64,000 nucleotides of DNA from Quillaja saponaria (taxonomy: Eukaryota; Streptophyta; Magnoliopsida; Fabales; Quillajaceae), in assembly GCA_029379385.1 (NCBI GenBank), contig CM055618.1, positions 8,380,134-8,444,133 of the forward strand, given 5' to 3'. The notes beneath the pieces were generated by a model. The model saw nothing but the letters and a program-made list of their open reading frames with translations. It ran no database searches and was not told the origin of the DNA. The position numbers and the translations under genes were made by a program. Below, in pieces: positions 1 through 9,797 of the stretch (the stretch's first letter is position 1; every line of letters begins with the position of its first letter).

Positions 1-1256
1 TTTATTTTATACATGTACTTATGTTTTAGTGGTAATTGATGTTTTTTTTTTCTATCATTTTGCACAATTTAATAATCTAATTGACTTTAAAATTGTAAGA
101 CTTATTTATTTAATAGTAATTTTCTTTTTCTTTTAACAAATTTTATTGTGTATGGACTTAATTAATTACATTTAGACCTAAATTATTGAATTTAAGCCTA
201 GAAATCTTGTTTAGGCTTTAATTTTCAAAAAATAATCTTATTCTCACATTCCAAACTATTCCAAACTACCCAAATTGAATCTACCATTGCTTCATTTCCT
301 TTGGTTCCCCTTATTTCATAACCGGTAAATTCGGTTGTAGGCTTCGGTTAGCCTACAAATGGAATTGACACAATCAATTTAATTGAGCTGGAGGCAATCG
401 AACCGAATTGATTCTCACCCCTCCTAATTCTGCATACATTTTGTTAGACTATAACATTATTATATGTACTCTTGAATTCACTAAAATTTAAAATTTTGCT
501 TATATTGTTGCTTTGCAGTTACATTAGATTCTAAGAATTATATTATCTATGTTTGTTTATGGCTTATTTACTGTTTACTGTTTACGAACCTACGGTTTAC
601 ACTAGTTTCTATTATGTCCTATTATGTCCTTATAGATTATTATATTTTCCAATATAGTCCTGGATGATTGGATTTTTTCCATTAACGTTCTCAATCAAAA
701 TAAAACCAAAAATCCGAACGGGGATGACTTAAAATACCTACATAGCAATTTGTGGCTAAGATGGCAAGCTAAATTCCATGCAGGACAAACATGAGTTGCA
801 CACAAACAAATATTTTAGTCCTTCAATGCATTTTCAGCCGCTAATCATTGTAGCCCACCTAATCTTAATGCTAACGCCAACGCATTCCCACTATGACCGC
901 CTGTGCAACCACAAATCAACCTAACACTAATGCATTTACACCGTGATTTCAAAATTAAACTAATTCATACTTAATAAATAAGACAGATTGTACTCAGAAA
1001 TTAACAAGTAATAAAGAATAAATACAAAATGTACTATAATAGACAACAAAACAACTTGAAGTGAAGAAAAAAAAAATTAAAAGTATAACTCGTTGATCTT
1101 CAAAAGTTTTGAAAGGATTTTATTTATTAATTATTTTTTTACTTTTAATTTTTTTATTTTTTTTTTTAAATATCAAGAATGAAGTAGGAATTAGATGAAG
1201 AGATGAGAAAAGAAAACGGAACATATATTAAATTGGTCTATTAAAAAGATCAATAC
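1..1256. other. AT-rich noncoding DNA at the window edge
   Basis: No coding region is seen. It lies 3' of the last recognised LRR exon of the minus-strand resistance gene, so it is either that gene's next intron and 3' end or intergenic DNA. It holds long A and T runs and a small tandem repeat of a 10-base unit near 610-630. Confidence 0.5.
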
Positions 1257-2074
1257 CTTATCCTTAAACATCTTCTCAGTTGTGGCATTTAGGTTTCCCT
1301 CCCAATAGCTTTCATCTTTGTGTAATGTTTCTACCTGTACTTCCTGTAGCTTTGTTGTGCTCGAGAATCCCGTGGAAAATGTTTCCATCCTGGGGCAACC
1401 TTTAAGACATACTTTTTCCAAGTATGGGAATTTGAAGGCACAATTCATCGAAGAAAAACTAGTGAGACTTGGTAAACATAAGAGTTCCAAAACTTCAATT
1501 GGTTGAATCCAATCTCGTCCTCTTCTTCTTCAAGTTCATCTTTTTCTAATACTACTTCTTGTATCATTTTGCATTCACTTATTCTTAACATTGTGAGCTG
1601 AACCAGGCTTTTTGCAGTGGAGGACGAAAGTAAGCTTTCCAATCTGTGGCAATTCTTAACTTCCAAAAGTGTCAAATGCCTGAAAGATGCCGAGGACGGA
1701 ACTAATTTGGCTACGATGGAACACTCCCAAATGTATAATTTTTCAAGCATCTCAAGCAGTGGATCAAGTTCAAAGCCATCTTTGCATATATATTCTAACT
1801 TACGCAATCCGACTAACGAGAGTTCTTTGAGCCTTGCTGGAGAAGTTTCTCTTTCACGTGGAAATAACTCTTTGAAGGAACTATATGTTACTACCAGTTC
1901 TTCGAAATTGGGTATTCTTTGAAGTAACCAATATGGAAAACTAGTTTCTTCATCATGAACAAATTGTAGCCTAAGGCATCTCAGCCTGCAGAAAAACTCT
2001 ACAGGAAATTGGCAGAGCCGTCCCATGATAGCATCGTCACAGTTGATTGCTAAATCCTCTAAGTTTGATAGTAG
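1257..2074 (-). pseudogene. Resistance gene exon 6 (large LRR cassette) with a 1-base frameshift
   Basis: Homologue of exon 4. It opens LLSNLEDLAINCDD and reads in one frame to about 1493 (EIGFNQLK), then continues in a neighbouring frame (VLELLCLPSLTSF) to EGNLNATTEKMFKDK and a donor at 1256-1255. One G is missing at the junction compared with the expected codon pair AAG GTT. This is a real 1-bp deletion or a sequencing error. Both halves are otherwise free of stops. Confidence 0.7.
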
Positions 2075-2183
2075 CTGTTCAAATTTAAATTATAAGCATC
2101 TACAGGAAAAACTCTAAGTTGATTGTTATAAGCATCTAATTTAAATTTAAAGCTGTTTTCTTTTTTTTGTTGCATGTACTTAC

Positions 2184-2879
2184 CTGGTCAACCAAGAAGA
2201 GAGATTGTTGATAATTAGAAACGTCATTTCCATCCTGTTGATGCGTCTCCTGGTGAATGTCCATATCTAATTCCTTCAGCATTTGACATTCTAAAGTATA
2301 TCTCCCTGTGTGGAAACTCTTTAGTTTTTTCAGTCTCCAAAGTCGCAATGTGTATAGTCTAGGGAATACAAAGTCGATTGATGCTTCTAATCTTTCTTCT
2401 TTTGCCACAATTTCCTTAATTTCACATGCATCTATATGAAGCTCCTTGAGTTTTTGAAGACCTTTCGCCACATTTACTGGAAAGAGATTATTCAAGCTTT
2501 CACAAAACTCAACTTTCATCAGTTCTAAATTTTGAAAGCTAAGAGTTCCTTCAGAGGGTTCGCCACCATGCCAAACATTCTTCAATTTTGGAAGAGAAGA
2601 TAAAGTAAGGTTTTTCAACCGCTTTGCTGCCTCAATATTTGTCATTCCTTTTAAATCAAATACCAATTCTACTGAAGCACAATTTCTTACCTCTAACTCT
2701 TCCAAATTGTTTAAAAGCCCCAGTAAATTAGACGGCACAACGGTTGAGACAGATTCACACTCTTGCACCACCAAAGATTTCAAATTACTGAAGAACTTAT
2801 ATTGCGGTGGATTGTGCCATATTTCTCTCAAGTCAGGGAACTCATAAAGATTCAATTGCTCTAGACCCAAGAACAGAAC
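2184..2879 (-). CDS. Resistance gene exon 5 (LRR)
   Basis: 232 codons, phase 0, with an acceptor (GCACAG then GTT) and a strong donor (CAG then GTAAGT). LRR units read EQLNLYEFPDLREIW and LKSLVVQECESVSTVVP. It is homologous to exon 3 and keeps the donor that exon 3 has lost. A decayed copy of its first ~60 bases plus flanking intron lies upstream at 3093-3200. Confidence 0.75.
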
Positions 2880-3092
2880 CTGTGCCGCATAATTAATAAT
2901 ACGAAGCAGTTAAAATTTAGACGTAGTTAGAAAGTTTAGCTAACAATAAAAGTGTACATGATTTTAAATTTAAAAAATTAATATATTTCTGCTTTAAATA
3001 CGTTGATTCATAATAACTATTGAATATATCTTTTAAGTTTTATTTATATTATCCATTGCTTTAAACTTCTTAACTAAGCTAATTATTATTTC

Positions 3093-3200
3093 AAGTCAGG
3101 GAACTCAGAAAGACTTCAATTGCTCTAGGCCCAAGAACAGGACCCGTGCCGCATAATAATACAAGCAGTTAGAATATAGACATAGTTAGAAAGTTAAACA
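3093..3200 (-). repeat. Decayed duplicate of the exon 5 acceptor region
   Basis: This stretch repeats, with scattered changes, the sequence at about 2830-2945: the first codons of exon 5, its acceptor and the adjacent intron. The copy has a stop within the would-be exon, so it is a nonfunctional exon fragment left by a local tandem duplication of about 250 bp offset. Confidence 0.75.
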
Positions 3201-3386
3201 ACAATTAAAAGTAAATAAAATATGAGTAATATTAAAGAGGCACAAGAAACTTATCAGTTCAGTTTCTTTTGATGCCAAGACAATATTATAGCTTTTCTCA
3301 TATGTGTAGCTATTAATCCAATCAAAGAAGATAAATTCAGAGAGTACTGGCTTCCGAAGACTACAAGAAATCCTTAATAATTATAC

Positions 3387-4214
3387 CTTGTCGTGAGACA
3401 ACTTTTCTATGGTTGCATTGAGGTTTCTTTCCCAATACCATTCATTTTCTGTTCCTTCTACTTGTATGCTTTGTAGTTTCGGTGTTCTCAAAACCCCTTT
3501 AGAAAATACATTCATTTTGGGGCATCCTTTCACAATTACTTTTCTCAATAGTGGAAATTTGAAATCCCAATTATTTGACGAACAAAAACTTTTGAGCTTT
3601 GGTAAAAGTCCAAGTTCCAAAACTACCAAATGACTGAATTCAATCTCGTCTTCTTCGTCACTGTCATTTTCTACGAGTTCTTCTATCATTTTGCATTCAG
3701 TTATTCTCAACACTTCAAGTTGATGTAAGCTTTTTGCTGTTGAGGATGGAACTAGAAATACCAACTTGTCGCAGCCTTTGACTACTAAAGATGTCAGATG
3801 TTTGAAAGATACAGTGGAGGGTGCTAATTTGATCAAACTGGAACATTCCAATACCTCTAATCTTTCAAGCATCTCAAAAAGTGGATCTAGTTGGGAACCT
3901 TCTCTGCATATGTTCTCTAAATAAGGCAACAGCGACAATGTCAAATATTTGGGATGCACCATTGTCGTCCCTACTTCTTGGATTATTGATCTGCCACATA
4001 ACTCTTTGAATGAACACGATATCAACCCTAATTTCTGGAGAGTGGGGATTCCCTGGAGTAACCCATATAGAAAATCAATTGATTGTTTATTGTGACAAGA
4101 TCGAATGGCAAGTGCTTTTAGCTCGCGGGGAAAGACAGTTGGAAATGATTGGCCATCCAATAGTCGCTTAGTGTCCTTACTCTCTAATGCCAAGAATTCC
4201 AAGCTGGGAATCAC
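3387..4214 (-). CDS. Resistance gene exon 4 (large LRR cassette)
   Basis: 276 codons, phase 0 at both ends, acceptor TATGCAG then GTG and donor AAG then GTATAA. It begins VIPSLEFLALESKD, contains an acidic run (NDSDEEDEIEF) and ends NLNATIEKLSHDK, wording typical of the C-terminal LRR exon of At4g27190-like proteins. It is clearly homologous to exon 6, so the exon pair was duplicated. It is open throughout. It can only be translated in the resistance protein if the exon 3 lesions are bypassed. Confidence 0.75.
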
Positions 4215-5176
4215 CTGCATAATTAAGAAACGAACCAACCAATTGCAACAAGCGACAATGTCAATTTAGGTGAAATTTTATTTTAGCTTCTGCATCCAAC
4301 TAAATTAAAAACTTGATTTATACTTACTCTCCCATCATGTATTTATCTCACTCACTCTCTTTTTATCTCATTATTTTTGTGTATTAAAAAAAAAAAAATT
4401 ATCTTTTATTACTTGTGAATCTTCCATCTATTTTTTTTCTTATTCCATCTATTTTTTTTTCTTACTTTATTTTTATCTATTAAAACTTACTGTTTGTTAG
4501 GAGATTAATATATTAAAAATAATTTTAAACTAAAAGGTTTTTATTTTTTCATCAATAGTGAATGAAAATTGAATTTTTTTTTTTTTTTTTCACACACGAA
4601 TTTAATTTTATATTTTGATTTTGTTCATGGTATGAACTTCAAAATAATTCAATTTAGTAGATTATGAAATTTATTTAAACATTTTAGGTAATTTTTAATT
4701 GTTTGAAACTAATTAGTTTGTCAAAATTTTATTAATATCTTCTTTTTTTATTTTAAATGGTTTTTTTTTTTTCCTTTATGTTAAATACCATGAGGATAGC
4801 ATGCTAGAAACAAGGGTACGTACTATGTAGTAACGGCAGTGAAATGTTAGATTTGAATATGCAAATGTTTTAATCAGCAATTTTGTGGAAGCATCATAAC
4901 AATCTCATTGTAAGTTGTGGAAATAATTTTAAATTACATAAAGCACATCTGATTCCTAAAAGAATCTTAATTGGATAGACGAACAATATGACACAGAGTA
5001 CATATTGTAAGGTGTAAGACTTATTCTCCTAGTACCGAGTTCAAGCACTACTAATATATATATAAAAAAAATTACTTTTATCATGAAATTGATTAAAACA
5101 AGACATTTTCTCTATAGATGATATATCATGAGGATAGCATGCTAGAGAAAAGGGTATGTACTATGTAGTAATGTAC

Positions 5177-5433
5177 TGATAAGGACATTTCCAAGACTCA
5201 AGGGCTTCAAAGGAATTTGATATGGGCAAAACAAACTCCCAAGAATGGGCAGCTGGAATTGCAGAGTAAGGTAGAAGAGAAGAAGAAAATAGAGAGGAAG
5301 AGGAAGAAGGCCTCAGCCAAATTCTTAGTTTGATTCCAGTTAACCCGTTGATTACAGCCCTAATTCAATTTTTATAGACTAACAACACTTACCAAAATAC
5401 TAATCTACCCTCAGCCCAATTTTACCCGTAACA
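5177..5433 (-). repeat. 3' LTR of the gag-only element
   Basis: 257 bp, TG...CA termini; preceded on the minus strand by a polypurine tract. Near identical to the partner at 6420-6676. Confidence 0.92.
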
Positions 5434-5942
5434 ATCCCTCCTACTTCAAATAATCCTTGTCCTGAAGGATAATCCATGAAGACTTTTGACAACAAAGAAA
5501 CCATTAGAACTTTGTTTGAGGGCACTGGGAAGTTGAAGAAGGTGTTCTTGATCTTGTAAGATAAATGTGATATCAAAACTTCAATCTTTATTCTCTTTGT
5601 TGTTGATATAGTTCCTTTGTTGATGAATTCTTGAATTCCTTGCCTTGAATAGGAATTTTGAGTCTTCATCTCAGCAACTTGAAGACATTCCTTCTGATCT
5701 TCATGTCTCACAGCCACCATCCAAAGCATGATCCTCTGAAAACCAGTATGGGATGACCTGTTAATATACCAATCCTTGCCTTTCATTTGTTTATGCTGCC
5801 ATGGAGTTTTCCCACTAATTTGCATTAGTTTAGGCTCAGCCATGCAAACTTAGGGTTTCATCTTTTTCATCAACTTTTTAGGATCATTACTTTCTGCAGT
5901 TATCAGAACCCAATTTCCCATATTCTTAAAGTCACTAATTTT

Positions 5943-6391
5943 TCAGTTGATGGTTTCTTGCTGCCCTCGTCTTGGTTCTTGCAAGACTGTCCCTTTTATA
6001 GGTGGAACTCCCACTGTCTCTATCCTCTGTGGTTTTGGAAGTGGATGTGGACCTGCCGGAAAATCGGCCATTATAGGTGGAACCAAATGAATTCCTAGAG
6101 GATTTGAGAAAATTGGTGGTTCAATCAAGTTTGGGGTTGCTGGATGGTGATGTTGATTCAAGTCTGGTGGTGGTGGATGGTGATTCTCCCTTGGTCTTTG
6201 CAAAGAAGTCAGCGCAGCCAAGATTTCTTGAAATCTTGAATTCATAGCCTCCATCATTGCCTGAAACTTAGCTTCCGAATCAGCTTTTAATTCTTGGATG
6301 GATGAATCAATTCTTGAATCCATGTTCTCCATTCGAGATTCCAAAGCTGTTAACCGTAGATCAATAGCGTTTGCATTCACGTTCACCATTT
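5943..6391 (-). CDS. N-terminal gag fragment of the retrotransposon
   Basis: Open frame starting MVNVNANAIDLRLTALESRM just after the primer-binding site. It has an N-terminal coiled-coil-prone stretch (LESRMENMDSRIDSSIQELKA) and then a Pro/His-rich linker (HHPPPPDLNQHHH), as seen at the start of many plant Ty3/gypsy Gag proteins. There is no CCHC zinc knuckle and no retrotransposon-type capsid core, so it is truncated. An upstream in-frame ATG at 6437 lies across the LTR border and is less likely to be the start. Confidence 0.6.
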
Positions 6392-6419
6392 TAGAGCCAG
6401 GTCGAGCTCTGATACCGCT

Positions 6420-6676
6420 TGATAAGGACATTTCCAAGACTCAAGGGCTTCAAAGGAGTTTGATATGGGCAAAACAAACTCCCAAGAATGGGCAGCTGGA
6501 ATTGCAGAGTAAGGTAGAAGAGAAGAAGAAAATAGAGAAGAAGAGGAAGAAAGCCTCAGCCAAATTCTTAGTTTGATTCCAGATAACCCGTTGATTACAG
6601 CCCTAATTCAATTTATATAGACTAACAACACTTATCAAAATACTAATCTACCCTCAGCCCAATTTTACCCGTAACA
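6420..6676 (-). repeat. 5' LTR of the gag-only element
   Basis: 257 bp, TG...CA termini; followed on the minus strand by the Met-tRNA-type primer-binding site. Confidence 0.92.
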
Positions 6677-7178
6677 TGTACTACGTAGTAATGGCAGTGA
6701 AATGATGGATCTGAATGTGCAAATGTTTTAATCAGCAATTTTGTGGAAGCATCATAACAATCTCATTGTAAGTTGTGGAAATAATTTTAAATTACATAAA
6801 GTACATCTGGTTGCGAAAAGTATCTTGATTAGACAGTGATCAATATGACCCAAAGAGTACATATTGTAAGTTGTAAGAGGAGCACTACTAATATATCAAA
6901 AAAAAAAAAAAAAAACCCTTTTACCATGAAATTGATTAAAACAAGACATTTTCTCTATGGATGATATATCAGTTTTACCTTAATAATCCTTGACAGGTAA
7001 TCCTAATTCTCAACTTATGAAATTATAACCCTAATAATACAAAATCCCTAACTACGAAAAACATTATAATGATTATCTCTTCACACAGCATCACATGATT
7101 AATATATATTTGCTTAAGAATTTTATGAACTGCTCGTGTTGCTTAAAAAAAGTCATAGTGCAGCAAAAATGAGAGATC

Positions 7179-7941
7179 CTTTTCGATGAGGAAGAGTGGT
7201 TGTTTCATCTCTACATCTAGTTGGTCAACTTGATTTGTTTTTTCATGATTAGAAGACTCATTTCCTAGAAGACCCAATTCCTAGAAGACCCAATCTGGGG
7301 CAATCCATCACATCAAATATTTTCAGCTTTGGGCATTCTATAGTTTGTACCCCTGGCCCTGTGGAGAAGCTCTGGAGTACCCATAAACCTCCAAGAATGA
7401 CGGAGGATAGTTGGGGGAAAACAAACCTAGCAGTTGCTTCCACTATTGTTTCCCCCTTTGCAACAATTTCCTCTAGCATTGCACAATATCTTATATCAAG
7501 TTGTTCCAGAAGCTGAAGACATTTGGCTACAGAGGCAGGAAATATATTTTTCAACTTTTGACATTGAAGAACTTCTACTACTTTTAGCATTCTGAAGTTG
7601 AAATTTTCTTGTGGGTCTCTATTCCATATATGCTTCAAATTTGATAGCGTATTCAAACTCAATTTTTTCAACGGTGTATCCACCTTTTCACCAGTTTCAG
7701 CATCACCATCTAACCTAAATATCTCATTCAAAGAACCACAATTATCAACCTCTAATGTCTCCAAATTCTGAAGTCTTCTCAACATGTTTGATGGAACAAC
7801 TGTCAGTAGTTTTTCACAACTTTTGATTTCCAGTGATTTCAATTTGCCAAAAGAATTTGGAGCAACTGGATCGATACACCATACCACCTTCAAGTTATCC
7901 ATGTTGGAGATTACCAAAGTCTCCAACGTAGGGAATAAATC
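7179..7941 (-). pseudogene. Resistance gene exon 3 (LRR), frameshifted by a 16-bp duplication and lacking its donor
   Basis: It starts after a good acceptor (TTTGCAG) and encodes LRRs (DLFPTLETLVISN, LKSLEIKSCEKL). At 7263-7294 a 16-bp unit is repeated perfectly; with it the frame ends in a stop at 7258-7260. Without it the frame would run through a peptide ending QPLFLIEK, which matches the end of homologous exon 5 (QSLFLVDQ). At that point, where exon 5 has a GT donor, this exon reads AAG then GA (7177-7178), so the usual donor is lost and the frame runs to a stop at 7143-7145. Two independent lesions suggest this end is no longer selected. Confidence 0.75.
7263..7294. repeat. Perfect 16-bp tandem duplication inside LRR exon 3
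   Basis: The unit tcctagaagacccaat occurs twice in direct succession (7263-7278 and 7279-7294). Its length is not a multiple of three, so it changes the reading frame and produces the stop just downstream. Confidence 0.95.
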
Positions 7942-8045
7942 CTGCAAACAAAAAAGTATAAAAATAAATAAATAAATAATATGAAAGAAGTAATCAATTG
8001 AAGAATTTAAAAAAGAACAACAACAAATAAGTTTAAAGAATCTAC

Positions 8046-8333
8046 TTCTCTATTAGAATGAGGAAGAATATCTACTGTAGAATTTCTTATCACTCCTTCA
8101 CTTTCAGTCAGTAGTATTTCCTCCAACATTTGGCAATTGCTAATCTTAAGGTGTTTGAGTTTAACAAGAGAGCCAGCCACAGTGTAGGAAAATAGATATT
8201 TTAAATTTTTGCAGCCTTCCACAATCAAATTGGTCAAATTTTGAATCCAGGAACTTGTTAAAGGTTGATCTTGCCAGATTTTTTGAAAATTGATTGACGA
8301 TAATTTTAAAGTCTCTAATTTAGGAAATTGGAC
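8046..8333 (-). CDS. Resistance gene exon 2 (LRR)
   Basis: 96 codons in phase 0 between an acceptor (TGCAG then GTC) and a donor after AGA GAA. It encodes LRR units of the KLETLKLSSINFQKIW and LKHLKISNCQMLEEI type usual in this NBS-LRR class. It joins exon 1 in frame. The 1.46-kb intron between them shows no genes. Confidence 0.75.
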
Positions 8334-9797
8334 CTGCACATTGAAACAACAATTTTTATCATTAACATGGATAATATGATCCACATTGTTAAATTGAATA
8401 ACATACAATTCTAAAATAATTGTTTTTAATTTGTTAGAAACAAAGCATATTAACCATATACAAATTCCAAAAAAATTATATACTTCCTTTGCATTACAAC
8501 AGAGATGACAAAGTTTTCATACCTACATATATAATATATTTATACATATCCACAAAAGATGACAAAGTTTTCATACGTATCATCAACACACACTAAAATT
8601 TGTCATACATCAAAACTATGTAAATTTTTTTAAATCAAACGAATACTTCTAAAAAAGAATCATATAAGATCATACGGAAGAATATAAAATAATTTAAATC
8701 TGCACTTGTATATTGAAGTACTTATACGTGATAGTGAAATAAACTTATAAGTACTTATACTTATAGGATTCGCGTGAAACAACGTAACCCAATAGAAACA
8801 GTAGGTCTTGTGTCTCCGTGAAAGTTTTCATGGCCTCTGAATTTACAAAACTTGGGTTTAATTTTTAGTTTTTTCAATTATACCCTTTATCCAAGTCTTT
8901 TACATATATATCTTGAAGAAAAATCAGAGCTGCATATTGTAATATTTAATATGGCAACAAGCACCCTACAGCTCATGTATGTTTTGTGCAAAGGAGCGCC
9001 GATATGATACAATACCATATGTTTTGTACATGGGTTTATTATTTTTGAAAAATTGTGGTACAGGTACAATAAGATACATTAAATTAAATAATTAAAAATA
9101 AATACTTTATATAATTAGTATGCATACCGTACATATAAAGCTGTACTAAAATAATACAAATACTTGGTGCATACCCAGTATGGGTAAAACGTATATTTTA
9201 AAAGACCCGGGTCTCCTAGAGGTGAAAGTAATATTCATCACAATTAAAAGTGGGTTGTCGAGGACCAATGAAAATTTTATTCTCTAAATTTGTTAGCAAT
9301 CCTGCAGCTTGCAAGAGCAGGCGACTTAGAAAACTTCAAATTCCTTTTGTAGAATATATAATAGTTGGCTGTGAAATAACAACTCTGCATCTTAAATAAC
9401 AACCCTTTATGAGGGGAAGCTGTTGAGATTTAGAAAACTTCAAATTCCTTTTGTATATCCATTTTCATGTGAATAATGAAAAGAGTTAATCCTATAATAC
9501 TAAAATAAAATAAAATTTTGATTCAAATTTGTTATTTGATGGATACCCAGCTCGTTTCTCCCCAACACAAACGAGTTGGACTTATATATCCATAATCTTT
9601 TATTAAAATCTAATCAAAATAGAATATAAATACTAGATCCATTCAACACAAAATTATATAAAATAAAATAAAAATAAAAATCAATTCAACACGGCTACTT
9701 ATTCTCTCTAACATGTATTGATGAAAAGATTCTTAATAAAAAATAGATAATAAAATTATATTATTTTACAATTTAAGAGCATAGAATAATGTCATAC

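Larger units (their letters stand above)
5172..6681 (-). mobile_element. Short gag-only Ty3/gypsy-like LTR retrotransposon with intact 5-bp target duplication
   Basis: Two 257-bp direct repeats at 5177-5433 and 6420-6676 start with TG and end with CA on either strand and differ at about six positions by eye. They are flanked by the 5-bp direct repeat tgtac (5172-5176 and 6677-6681). On the minus strand the LTR at 6420-6676 is followed by GCGGTATCAGAGC, nearly the usual plant initiator-Met tRNA primer-binding site. A purine tract (GAAGTAGGAGGGAT) precedes the LTR at 5177-5433. The ~1-kb internal region keeps only the start of gag and a tail, with no protease, reverse transcriptase or integrase, so it must have moved with help from a relative or been deleted before insertion. 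Confidence 0.92.
4790..6970. repeat. Tandem duplication (~340-bp unit) in the LRR intron, second copy split by a retrotransposon
   Basis: Copy 1 spans about 4790-5127. Copy 2 begins at 5128 with the same opening (atgaggatagcatgctag) and is interrupted at 5176; it resumes at 6682 and ends near 6970 with the same closing sequence. The copies differ by scattered substitutions and small indels. The duplication therefore predates the retrotransposon insertion. Confidence 0.85.
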
